64,000 bases of DNA, taken from the NCBI GenBank assembly GCA_021498125.1, contig JAIZWL010000001.1:695434-759433 (forward strand), given 5' to 3'. Below, one piece after another: positions 29,701 through 33,999 of this stretch (its first letter is position 1; every line of letters begins with the position of its first letter). The stretch is from Candidatus Thorarchaeota archaeon. Lineage in GTDB: Archaea > Asgardarchaeota > Thorarchaeia > Thorarchaeales > Thorarchaeaceae. Made by a program: the position numbers and the translations under genes. A model generated the notes under the pieces. That model was not told the origin of the DNA, made no database searches, and was given only the letters and a program-made list of their open reading frames with translations.

Positions 29701-29805
29701 GGTGTACCGCCACAGGAGATCGACACGATCGTTGAGCAGGCCAAGGATCTCCCACGTGAGCTAGTTGACGAGCTGGTTCGCAGTCTAACTGGTGACAAAG
29801 ACTAG
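14704..29805 (+). CDS. Giant type-I membrane surface protein with DUF2341, LamG and Ig-like repeats
   Basis: A 5,033-residue protein. Residues 1-24 (MKRTGLVTVLFILLFMIPAI and on) are a signal peptide. Two DUF2341 plus LamG (concanavalin-like) modules lie at about 533-872 and 1076-1429; each begins ITIDHTKVSAD. Six Ig-like units of 99-100 residues (about 1682-2279; nt 19747-21543) share HYTSASV...GDLVTP and NSWSVGT. More Ig-like domains of about 105-112 residues follow, including a five-domain block present twice (23152-24780 and 24781-26394). N-glycosylation sequons are frequent. One TM helix (about 4765-4784) leads to a charged cytoplasmic tail of about 250 residues. ATG 14704 is set by GGAGGT eight bases upstream; the longer TTG frame is rejected. 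It is probably an adhesin or S-layer-linked protein with an internal signalling or anchoring tail. Confidence 0.93.
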   Translation: MKRTGLVTVLFILLFMIPAIPTATPNLSSDPYTTESKDQSTLADDLTGLTGTGNSLPVTMTGYVTNTQDGPLTIDSATSDTASVILDTGWTGTDLQSSIDSLTVWMNDQAKNGDFDDYHNEKWLETSYPSEDVAVPDYWNLNKVTAGSDDSHPHHGNFQFLTASGNGYGGTMGWEYVADWTTSDTIDPSSEIYLRQYVLAPYRSIDSAEIKFYYRVVSTSTMGSQAHIIVRFAGYETKLSVFDSGDPTDTWIQATVTIPSSAFSSVTLPNSILIDVGLATDLQGTPGSDMTSHLYIDDVEVNMKVRPFPEQIGLKANGTLIDGSTEGSIFTYLPDDDNRDCYDDTSNGVDLDGYSDNGDLDVGIWGSWSESNTFEVGLQFPVDIPKGAAIVSAYIEVEVPENSSDIPAMKIRLADADNVSAFTSGTPHLEDRYTWVDTGVDWSPSVWTKNHRYRSPDIAPLLQKVVTRSGWSQDNYIAIMLDYLYSSGSYTYLSIKGSSSYDNTAGDDNLARIFVEYIVPKAEDQIITLQHKKDITIDHTKVSADMTDFPVLVDIYDSDLHTDVQADGDDIVFMVNGIPTDHEIEYFDQDYNSTHAHLVAWVRVPSLSSTTDTVLEMYYGNPDAPSLQNPTGVWESGYASVWHMNNDPSTDFIMDSTEYNHDGTSYNMESADSVSGEINGALDFDGVDERVRIGPMDCEDWTSITVAVWVNIDDAGEDRFISKESGSGSGPYAWSIGHNGHGLTVMFTSDGTSGTTTTIDTSSGLTIGTWHYVVFTWDSSLSSNQLKVYIDGVLQNQTSNAGDTIDDIDADVYLADNSYLGSSSGHRYFNGQLDEGRVLDVAKPVSWILTEYNNQKNPSSFLSVGSEETVQSTWTDDESAKLVFTTSSSEPVTMDVTLGLDVYGSGGSLDSNYNSGTTYSVTNASIVEWTANVLVSPPTGTQNLEVTVEFPQTEWRPTTVTNPVGVEKTYPTDWYYEGGVLTIRSSAVDTFGVWKINFVSMNYMLNVLVGPNGGPYSTTTTMDINDILAVKTTTPWVTGSSVNLVLTDPSGAEWYRSSLTTTSTPTHEVPSFKYRKTITIDHTKVSADLTNFPVLIDLLDSDLHDTSKVQADGDDILFVQNGKILDHDLELFDQTYDSSNAHLVAWVKANLSSSSDTVLTMYYGNPVVGPQEDPKAVWSNSYEAVWHLGENAVDEGTGTTHYDSTSGAYDGEQHGNARATGLAGYGQDFDGTDDVIYVNDTKGLNPSGSVTLSGWFKLDSIFSSSSTTSLLIMEKYYDDDNDMHIALAGQDYQSTSVPNGTLVFKVENSNAQKYIWTTTTFWNPGWYHYSIYMDASNPSNNKIYIDGVDRTSTGSSGTATWCNLTYSATWGIGGGEVDGGFPSGSGYFNGILDELRVSLGSRSTGWMTTEYNNQNDPSTFYSVGSESERTSPDLTFTKTIDSTAAAGVWTASVFYNDTGSGVDNKTGLYEREFIVKHDSSLALIAPGDAVGDGISLKVAGDMLYVEVELTDDVNSATISGATVRMSWSVSGTATNVTLEDYGTGRYGLALNTSDLGTNKRWTLTFYSSHPYYNDATTSFYLDLNHDTALTYRNVDTTPVGQDFTATLVFRDIYDDTPITGASITFANGTSVTVDSEANGMYNISLSTSGLSLGDHWYIFNATKSGAYLEDASVNVTFTLRAHYTTASVSGDLVTPYGWNTDVTVTIIDTDTGGTVAIGSVSSMTFSWSGGSHAEDPASSFDVTLPTNSWTVGAKTVTLSVVMSDSNYYAPSNYQFDITIRKHYTSASVQGDLVTPVGFDTTVTVVITDLDDDVELSHSAVSSLTFTSSYPSYSESSPSDLDVTLPTNSWSLGTETVTLAVVMSGNYENPSNYQFDIVIRKHYTSASVTGDLLTPHGFNTDVTIVITDLDTGSNLAASAVSSFGFVTTHYGSHNESSPSDLDYTLTTSSWSVGTESITLGIVMSGNYANPDDYVFSIEIRNHYTASSVSGELVSPFGEDTPLTVIITDLDTNTQVAASTVTQLQFVSSYGTETKSGPFTDLDVTLTTNSWSVGTVTVTLTVTLTGAYDNPANLQFDVTIRKHRTSINVIGDLVTPYGSNTDVTIVVTDLDTGSTLAASAVSSFEFRPTGYSNYNETNPSDLDATLSTNSWSVGTVSVTLAVAMKGDYYDPSTYDFDVQIRNHYTSATVTGSLTSPLGNTTDVTVVITDLDTNSVLGAGTVNSVSFASSYGTYAPSGPYSDLTFTLDTSSWDVGVESVTLSVTMTGNYDSPSNYDFDIEITGLSTNLYHEPNDLIFPNGDAFKIILRVDIDEAGPYYGDMIAGLVHANFTVHNTTYTYPFTLTEIATGRYNLTIAASYFPEGTYTITVEFNPTNVSLLSSQLVITFKYRAARSELSSPDRAVTTPYETDFTVTLNYTDVDRSAGITGATITADGVTIYNIVDKGNGQYQVTVNTTGLAKGEHLYNLTADKSGYAAQTLSFKVVIRIAYTSAIPTVGALDIPVGNDPVFYVEYRDIDHDLPITDESPFQITTTWIRPIIWEYISSEGRYKITFPTEVDDTLQQNLIVTFTFSKGENYQSGIFNISVTIRTHNTDLRLVTAVEPTSYNANITIQLFYGDLDDQQGIWSHYVSIRVENETHVVTYYALNDSARGSGYYIIRIPASQFNALGLQNFTIFYNWTGPIYSYQNKTIFVSANIVGEDSSYTLMESSEPTPYLENMSYTFFYSELYSGIGITNSSYGGGHVHVRVVFQGVSVDMTKVDIWEVDPSGSPGNYSIRFNTTIFGQVGVIYMEVHVEWDRGVSPFYTNRTDTITIRILSRDTLVSVVPPSATAYGENATFSFTYEDITGSSSSPIGDDSKLTITLSLADYTLTYSGDADKRFTVSFNTNQFGAPLGQKSFTLNVTWVGAPFYANRTGRIIYVTVTARQTLLDYQSPSPTQYRDNVTFTITWSDVAGSSTSSITNAVVTLYDGASAIPTTYYSVTDKLDGNYEIIFNTTYYSSPGTYSVTVNITSSHFYYLSVESTRSFEVRYRLTLLTSEPPARVPYGGTLEIILSFQDLYTLEALGNDTGDVTLEILTPGTWVYSVSWSSALSRYTLRIDTSAQSGLNIDTVYTIHLNFSYANKAPFYSSDDAYVNYEIRARNTAIEMQQSPVPTPYDEYCNFTILYRDTDFDAGIDGGSIYVYKGGSLLTQGTEFLVATSSGGVYIVSVLTSALDGIGTTQITVKGNWTGGSPYYGNTSSLVNIGVTHRPTNVKIVSLPGQTRFQENVTFVISFVDLTSDSGVSITKSMITLYNDGTPLTQSQFQLTQQGTSTNYEISIDSTILSSTLVSGKNMTILVNYPEAAPYYDDDSSSVGITIIRRDTFLSLSRPANTAYGENATLTFIYLDVTGGSSTAIGDDARLSIVTDLSETPAIVYDSGLKTFTISFDTSQFGNVGDTSFHLNVTWAGTPYYANQTQTLIQLTVVNRQTQADFQAPAPTPFGDVVTFTVTYLDVAGSSTVGIPDYTFVLYYGGSPISTSYYTTENDGQGKVTVHFNTSMFSAPGTYSLNASFTYTGTYHRDDAWAVRDLQLRYRTTILSSEPVGSVGYGTAMEIVLYFQDMLTLENIGSSTTLAILNDTGVAWNYTLSWRPSQQNYLLIVQTEGQPFNVGESYKLHLNMSYAYTDPYYRWDDLYVDFSIRNRTSLLDVTEAPLPTSYVEYSTFKMYYRDVDGGKGISSATITLSTSSGPISSSYYFYNEVSGIYTISLNTSVLLALGSYTVTVQASWPGGAPFHDDAARNVTVTVVERTTNVEIVSPPSSTKYLDNVTFTFAYTDTVTGKLISITASNIILYGNGTQLDQSDFIMNQVGSLFEISINSTILSTHLVSDYNLTIAVDWDAGTSPYYADDVTSLRLSTRGRTMMVEVGPIETTPVGDNMTITFTVADDSNNRHIDGTIIYFDCVEQHLIENASYWLTRVGGGDYIIKIDTSALGGIGDFHFDLAVNWNPSTMPYYANRSTIELIGSVDLIWGVLTSDLPTPSSVQISQDVYVIVYYRDYDHGQVGITGAGFTVKYLDTGTTPLNLAWDMLSPGVYNISFSTTDITTTGSKTLNITASTWPYTTSTVQPSFTIKVIDTALSALSTSIQVNWTATTRVTVEYEDLLHGNLTTGGVVSCEWGGNTLYFIESGTPGRYYIDIDTSLEDAGTRILSITASKTKFATSLTTVSLIVLTLPSSIVPIEPAGLVLSSYRGEGANVTIFLNDTYNAGPINDAYVSEVTGVFEGNGISYTFVYNGTPGYYEAQMPGSDTNKVDVGFYYFRITVKMRNYNPASYQFTIELQQTRTILAVDTSSGTSEEMTRFYSEVVRLTVRFSELANTSYLLRNASVVWYISDLSVGGNMTEDSLHPGFYYTDLDTTIPGYGIWAITFRAIPEDAQFSNAITTMTLTVKRIPTQVFGPDPLTEPWGWRGNLSFIYWDEVFDLPVNNATARFSWGPYTGVDAIFVGNGTYVVPVDTSVLLPGIKWSITISFSKVNYVESNGAVQLTLELIDTSMDVLVADQNKVEDSSRNLIVPMGDLVNITFYYRDIEMFVGGIPGATLTPESELRGDTFSGGHAITIVDLGNGYYSFLFDTTDASLYEYTNGTPVSGQSYRLIVGLRLDNRTTQEVTVRIRIVDVPTSYSATVSSPSISLTHDDQLVVTVFFNDTWHGTGVEADFIEAISNNEGVVGVTVTQGPETGQYIVTLTAHGMGTALVTINLGRQYYSNVTLTYAVQVGPNSSDLLIQQATTIGLPISLLIILLLGLYVKVWSVPKRVRQINGQIRALKKGRLPKPISDAKDRPTLLAELFNDTYLDLGITRDPSQLPEESVAVEIPEMGELLMQLTMLTHLSPEELDEFKADISKMKLSEQAAFVKEVIHQEAIRAARRDGKSVDEVLQELEQAAKKRLGDMESGDYISAPEEEAAGERIILRSEPETPTEPETVFRQPSAEPEVSMPVEPEVTPTLSDRLSPFELSELKKQLEARGVPPQEIDTIVEQAKDLPRELVDELVRSLTGDKD
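19747..21543 (+). repeat. Six tandem Ig-like repeats of 297-300 bp
   Basis: In-frame units begin at 19747, 20047, 20344, 20644, 20944 and 21244. Each encodes a His-(Tyr/Arg)-Thr start, GDLVTP or a variant near position 9, ITDLDT near position 25, TNSWSVG near position 65 and a final FDIxIR. Lengths differ by at most one codon, while the bases have diverged clearly. Confidence 0.9.
23152..26394 (+). repeat. Tandem duplication of a five-domain Ig-like block (about 1.62 kb each)
   Basis: Block 1 (23152-24780, 543 codons) has domains starting at 23152, 23473, 23791, 24121 and 24445. Block 2 (24781-26394, 538 codons) has matching domains at 24781, 25099, 25420, 25741 and 26062. Domains match one to one, for example TAYGENATF/TAYGENATL, EIILSFQDLYTLE/EIVLYFQDMLTLE and PTNVKIVS/TTNVEIVS. 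Neighbouring domains inside a block are less alike than their partners in the other block. Confidence 0.85.
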
Positions 29806-29824
29806 GCGGACTTGATGTTCCGCC
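29805..29824. terminator. Hairpin between convergent genes
   Basis: GGCGGA and TCCGCC form a perfect 6-bp stem with an 8-base loop, starting at the last base of the giant gene's TAG and ending where the next minus-strand gene stops. It is followed on the plus strand by TTACTCTTT and may serve both genes. Confidence 0.6.
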
Positions 29825-30601
29825 TTACTCTTTGCCATCCATGCCTCTCAGGAAGTATGAGAGCGGTGGAGTGGTGGCGAATCCGGTTCCTAGTGATCTT
29901 GTAGTATGTCTGACAGGATATGCTGGATGTTTAGCCAGTGTGTACCTGACGCGATCACGGTACTCGCGCACATGGATGTGGACCTGTGTATTTGTGGACA
30001 GCGCTCTGCCTCCCGCAGGAAGGCGTTGGTCCTGCTCTGAGGCGTGCGTTGTGATGACGGAGGCAATCTCTCGATACATGGTGAAAGCTCTGATCTTGGA
30101 CACCATATGTGATATCTGTTGAAGCATATCTCCTGTGGCCCCCTCTGCAATAAAGAGGTCTGGTAATCCTGTGACCAAGAGTAGCCTTGCCGAGACCTGT
30201 TCGAAGAGCTGTTCAAGTTGTTGCATCACAATATCGTAGACCTGTGACGAATTGAACGCGCGAGTGATAAAGATATGATCCATGGTCTCCTCCGGTTCAA
30301 GGCCATCCTCTAATGCATAGTTTGTGATCTTGTCTATCTGGATCATGTTTGCGCTGTCTATGATGATACTTGATGATTCTATGCCCCCCTTCTCACAGGG
30401 GAGTTGTGCGTGGACTGCCAGCCTGAGAAGATCGTCATACATGACTCGATCTCCATAGAATAGATGTACAAGTCCGAACTCTAGTCCCCCCTCTAACAGC
30501 GAGTCAATGGGTCGAGTCCCTGTTTCCATGGTCCTGCGAATGGCATGGTCTGCAGTCATGAACTCTCGTGCAATTAGCGGGTCTGACTTGTGTGGCGTCA
30601 T
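29825..30601 (-). CDS. RadA/RecA-like protein with destroyed Walker A motif
   Basis: A 258-residue protein with the layout of the RadA/RadB core. GTRPIDSLLEGGLEFGLVH (residues about 28-46) matches the region before the P-loop in archaeal recombinases, but the P-loop itself is GDRVMYDD (50-57) and lacks the GxxxxGK(S/T) Lys and Thr. SSIIIDSANMIQID corresponds to the IDTE strand, and RLLLVTGLPDLF to the Walker B region. The protein should therefore not hydrolyse ATP like RadA; it could be a recombinase mediator (as Rad55/57-like paralogues are) or have another scaffold role. It is convergent with the giant gene and starts at ATG 30601. Confidence 0.7.
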   Translation of the reverse strand: MTPHKSDPLIAREFMTADHAIRRTMETGTRPIDSLLEGGLEFGLVHLFYGDRVMYDDLLRLAVHAQLPCEKGGIESSSIIIDSANMIQIDKITNYALEDGLEPEETMDHIFITRAFNSSQVYDIVMQQLEQLFEQVSARLLLVTGLPDLFIAEGATGDMLQQISHMVSKIRAFTMYREIASVITTHASEQDQRLPAGGRALSTNTQVHIHVREYRDRVRYTLAKHPAYPVRHTTRSLGTGFATTPPLSYFLRGMDGKE

Positions 30602-30712
30602 CTCCCATCCAGTGTCTTTTGAACCGTAATAACCTCCACTAATTCGATTTCATGATATTCGACCAATGAGTTCATTTAGTGAATAGACCATTACTAAGTT
30701 GGCGATTATCTG

Positions 30713-30910
30713 ATGTCTCATAAAGTACGAGTCTGCCCGCGATGCGGCAGTACACGTCTCTCCGAGGTCCGAACTTCTGTAAGTGGTTGGCTTGTGCCGT
30801 CCTCCTATTATTGTGCGGATTGTCATTATTCCGGTCCGGTCTATGTGGAGATCGATGCGGAAGAGGTCGGTCAATTACAGAATGCAATGCGGGCAAAATC
30901 CGAAGAATAA
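30713..30910 (+). CDS. Small zinc-ribbon protein
   Basis: A 65-residue protein with a single zinc ribbon: VCPRCGSTRL and YYCADCHYSG give two CxxC pairs 23 residues apart. The remaining C-terminal helix is acidic. It starts at ATG 30713 and lies 68 bp before the GcvH-like gene on the same strand. Such ribbons occur in many archaeal proteins of unknown role. Confidence 0.7.
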   Translation: MSHKVRVCPRCGSTRLSEVRTSVSGWLVPSSYYCADCHYSGPVYVEIDAEEVGQLQNAMRAKSEE

Positions 30911-30978
30911 GTGCTTGACCGTAAATGGCAAATGTCTTAAGTCACCTGTAAGAGAATCCTTCGATAGGTGATTTCACC

Positions 30979-31404
30979 ATGGTCACGTATGAAGGGTTTG
31001 ATTTCCCAGAAGATCTCTACTATACAGATGATCAAGTGTGGGTAAAAAAGGAGAATGGCAAGGTCCGTCTAGGCTTTACAACCTTTGGAATGGACTTGGC
31101 TGGAAAAATCAAGTTTGTCCGGTTACGCCCTGCTGGTCGTGATATCAAGGCTGGAAAGAGCATTGGTACGCTGGAGTCGGGTAAGTGGACTGGACCTGTC
31201 AAGTCCCCGGTCACAGGTAAACTCGTTGAAGTCAATGAGGAACTAAAAGGGAACCCCGGTCTTTTGAATGAGGATCCTTATGGAAAAGGTTGGATTGCTG
31301 TCATTGAGGCAACTAACCTTGATGAAGAACTGGCCGCTCTACAGGGTGCTGATGGTCTCGAAGACTGGATCAAGGCACAGTTTGCAGAGAAACGGCCCAG
31401 CTAG
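30979..31404 (+). CDS. GcvH-like lipoyl-carrier protein
   Basis: A 141-residue protein of the glycine cleavage H family, a carrier that holds lipoate on a Lys and shuttles intermediates between enzymes. The hybrid beta-barrel is complete: DLYYTDDQVWVKKENGKVRL, the lipoylation turn GTLESGKW (likely lipoyl-Lys69) and YGKGWIAVIEATN. The turn carries SGKW instead of the usual SVKA, which is seen in diverged paralogues. No glycine cleavage P or T protein gene is near, so it may serve another lipoate-dependent system, such as archaeal sulfur-oxidising Hdr-like complexes or 2-oxoacid metabolism. AGGTGAT at 30966-30972 supports the ATG at 30979. Confidence 0.85.
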   Translation: MVTYEGFDFPEDLYYTDDQVWVKKENGKVRLGFTTFGMDLAGKIKFVRLRPAGRDIKAGKSIGTLESGKWTGPVKSPVTGKLVEVNEELKGNPGLLNEDPYGKGWIAVIEATNLDEELAALQGADGLEDWIKAQFAEKRPS

Positions 31405-31414
31405 ACCTGTCCTT

Positions 31415-31442
31415 TGTGCGGCCGGACCTTCCGGTCAGCACA
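31415..31442. terminator. Hairpin between gcvH-like and Orc1-like genes
   Basis: TGTGC and GCACA form the outer stem and GCCGGA/TCCGGT the inner stem around a CCT loop. On the plus strand CTCTCCTTATTTTC follows. It lies between two convergent stops. Confidence 0.55.
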
Positions 31443-31448
31443 CTCTCC

Positions 31449-32582
31449 TTATTTTCTTCGGGCAAGTTCCCTTCTCATCGTTCGTGCTGCATCATTGAGG
31501 ATCTCAGGTTGCATGATCACGTAGAGCAAGTCCGGCGAGTATCCAGACTCAAAGACGATTCCCTGAAAGATCAAGCTCTGGAGGCTCTTCCCTACATCTT
31601 CTGAGAGGTATTCTATTCCCATCTCTTCGCACTTGATCTCAACAATATCCTCGAGCGTCTTTCTGTCGATATAGGTCTCAGACTTGAATCGCATCAGATG
31701 TTCCGTCATGGCCTCGAGTACGAGGAGCGTCATGAAGTCATTCATTCCAATGATATCTACAATTGTGATCATATCTTGGTCAGACGCAAAGCTCGTGATC
31801 TTTGAAGTGGCGTCGCGGACAGTATCAGAGTCGATCTCCCTTCCACTGGTCGCAAGTGGCCATAATACTTTCAACGCTTCAATAGATGTCTTCGGTTTTG
31901 AGGCGTCGAACTCACAGACAAGATCGGTGATGTATCTCAGGATGCCCTCTGAGAGGCCCAATGGAAACGTGTCCTCTACTCGTTGCCTGATGATCTGGTA
32001 GAGTTGAGACCGCGTATATGTGTCCAATGGGATCTCAAAGTCATATGCCATCTGTGTGGCGGGCATCTTTGTGAGAAGCCGATAGTCATGACTGTTGAGA
32101 ACTCCTATTGTGCTTGCATTGATCTCTTTGGACAATGTTGCAAGCTTGTAGTAGATCTCCTCACTCCTCTCGTCTATGTTATCGAGCACGAAGACAGTCC
32201 TCTTTGGTGCGCGAGTCGCTGTGCGTCTGAATTGCATCCACATGACATCCAAGTCAAAGGCAACAGTGACTGGGGCCTGCACTTGTCGCTGGACCTTCTC
32301 GGTGAGTTCGGCCACTATCTCAAGCGTTTCTTTGTGTCTTGTATCAACATAGATTGTGTACGCCTCAAAACGGTCTGGTACAAGGCGTGTCAGAAAGTAG
32401 CGTGAGAAAACGGTCATCCCCACTCCAGAAATCCCGTGGACAAGAGTGTTCACACCATACTCGTCCTCATATGAGTCCTTGTAGACTCGGTGAATGGTGT
32501 CAAGCTCCCGATCGCGGTAGAGAAGTCGTTTCGGCACGTAGTACGGATCAAATAGCCCCTTCGGGCTCGGTGAATGCACCAT
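31449..32582 (-). CDS. Orc1/Cdc6-like AAA+ protein with mutated Walker A
   Basis: A 377-residue protein with Orc1/Cdc6 architecture: AAA+ domain, lid, then a C-terminal winged helix (about 285-370). The Walker A region is HGISGVGMT (residues about 49-57), where GxxGxGKT is expected; the catalytic Lys is Met. Walker B reads FVLDNIDE (131-138), with Asn for the usual Glu. The sensor-1 Asn is kept in IGVLNSHD. It should fold like an initiator ATPase but is probably unable to hydrolyse ATP. It may be a diverged origin-binding or regulatory paralogue. A TATA box and a G/C hairpin lie directly upstream. Confidence 0.75.
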   Translation of the reverse strand: MVHSPSPKGLFDPYYVPKRLLYRDRELDTIHRVYKDSYEDEYGVNTLVHGISGVGMTVFSRYFLTRLVPDRFEAYTIYVDTRHKETLEIVAELTEKVQRQVQAPVTVAFDLDVMWMQFRRTATRAPKRTVFVLDNIDERSEEIYYKLATLSKEINASTIGVLNSHDYRLLTKMPATQMAYDFEIPLDTYTRSQLYQIIRQRVEDTFPLGLSEGILRYITDLVCEFDASKPKTSIEALKVLWPLATSGREIDSDTVRDATSKITSFASDQDMITIVDIIGMNDFMTLLVLEAMTEHLMRFKSETYIDRKTLEDIVEIKCEEMGIEYLSEDVGKSLQSLIFQGIVFESGYSPDLLYVIMQPEILNDAARTMRRELARRK

Positions 32583-32610
32583 CGCTCATCATAACTCTGT
32601 CTCGACGAAG

Positions 32611-32636
32611 GTATATAAACGCCCCCAGAGAGGGGG
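32611..32636 (-). promoter_or_regulatory. TATA box and CCCCC/GGGGG hairpin upstream of the Orc1-like gene
   Basis: On the minus strand GTTTATATAC (32611-32620) lies about 30 bp before the ATG at 32582, which would give a nearly leaderless transcript. Just upstream, CCCCC-AGAGA-GGGGG (32622-32636) forms a 5-bp palindrome next to the TATA box and could be a regulator site. Confidence 0.55.
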
Positions 32637-32658
32637 TGGGCCGAAAGTATTCGGCCAC

Positions 32659-33996
32659 CTATACCATTGCCCCAAGCATGTCTCCACAGTCTTCGCAAAA
32701 GATGAAGTCGTTGAATCCCCTGCCCATGACCTCTCTAAGCTTCTCTAGACGGGCTCTCTTGACTCTGTCACCATATGGCCACTTGTGTTCAGGTTTCGGA
32801 GTCATGCCAATCTCATCACAGAGATCCACTATGTCTAGGATTGCCTGTAGGACCTCATGGCCACTCTTGCCCTCTGGCTTGATCTCTCGAGAGTGCATTA
32901 TCATACCATATGCAGGCTCATTATTTCCCACGTACCACTTGCTTGGTGCATGTCCATACTTTGCAAATGGCTGGTAATTATGTCTGACGAGAAGTTCGTT
33001 AATTCGATTAATGCTCTCCTGCATCTTGAGAAGGCTCTGGTCATGAATCCCATAGCCCTCGAACAATGCGAGCTGAACACCTTCCTGTGGATTTCGCTTT
33101 GGCAGTTTGATACGAATGTTCTTCATTCGTTCGACCTCATCGGGAGGCAGCAGCGTAAAGTCGGTGATCTCTCTGAGGTCATCAGAATAGTCCTCGGGGA
33201 ACTGTAGAATGAGTAAGGGTAATTGTAGGTCCTCTCGTATATCTGGGTGAGCCTCCACAAGAGCCTCTCCGTATTTGATCGGACTCTTGTCTTTGATCAT
33301 CTTAGTGAGTGCCTGTCCCAGTGCGGTCGCATCATCAAAGTGGGCAACTGCACCTACGACATCCAGTTCCGTGAGTGGTCTGATGGCCACGCGCAGTTCG
33401 GTGATGAATCCAAGTGTCCCATGAGAGCTTGCAATGTCATTGAGCGTGAATCCAAGTCGATTGAGTTCGTTCTCGAGAGCGGCATCATTGCTTCGGACAC
33501 CCTGATGATCGACCTCGATTTTTCGTCCATCATAGAGTGTCATTCTGACTCGAATTGTGTTGTCTCGCATGGTGCCATTTACCCATGTGTCATTGCCACC
33601 ACCATCTGTGTTGAGGATTCCTCCTACTGTGGCAATGTCCCTACTACTTGGTGCTACATAGAATTTGTATCCGCGAGGCTCAAGAATCTCATTGATGTCA
33701 TCCGGGCTCGCTCCGGGCTGGACATCCACATACCCCTCCTGCTCGTTTATTGTGAGGATCTTGTTCATTAAGAGGGTGCTGACGATGATCCTCTCAGTGT
33801 TGCCCCCAGTACATGCCCCACTTAGACCCGAGCCTCCACCCTTGACCGTGACATTCAGTCTTTGTTCTCGAGCCTGCGCAAGAGCCTCATCTACATCACC
33901 ATCGGTCTTTGGATAATGGACTCCCTTGATCTTCTTGAAATCTAATCTATAGAATATTGATGCGTTTGCACCAATGACAACATCTCTGATCTTCAT
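32659..33996 (-). CDS. FAD-linked oxidase, GlcD/D-lactate dehydrogenase type
   Basis: A 445-residue VAO/PCMH-family flavoprotein. The FAD-binding region shows VKGGGSGLSGACTGG, VQPGASPDDINEIL and the ATVGGILNTDGGGNDTW stretch. The C-terminus, FCEDCGDMLGAM, has a CxxC. Relatives oxidise 2-hydroxy acids such as D-lactate or glycolate. The gene follows the CCG Fe-S protein with only a few bases between stop and start, so the two should form one electron-transfer complex. The acceptor is probably an Fe-S or quinone-like carrier; the substrate is not decided by sequence. Confidence 0.88.
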   Translation of the reverse strand: MKIRDVVIGANASIFYRLDFKKIKGVHYPKTDGDVDEALAQAREQRLNVTVKGGGSGLSGACTGGNTERIIVSTLLMNKILTINEQEGYVDVQPGASPDDINEILEPRGYKFYVAPSSRDIATVGGILNTDGGGNDTWVNGTMRDNTIRVRMTLYDGRKIEVDHQGVRSNDAALENELNRLGFTLNDIASSHGTLGFITELRVAIRPLTELDVVGAVAHFDDATALGQALTKMIKDKSPIKYGEALVEAHPDIREDLQLPLLILQFPEDYSDDLREITDFTLLPPDEVERMKNIRIKLPKRNPQEGVQLALFEGYGIHDQSLLKMQESINRINELLVRHNYQPFAKYGHAPSKWYVGNNEPAYGMIMHSREIKPEGKSGHEVLQAILDIVDLCDEIGMTPKPEHKWPYGDRVKRARLEKLREVMGRGFNDFIFCEDCGDMLGAMV

Positions 33997-33999
33997 TGT

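Noticed and set aside
32583-32658. Replication origin next to the Orc1-like gene
   Set aside because: Only one small G/C palindrome and a TATA box are present; there are no repeated origin-recognition boxes and no AT-rich unwinding region.
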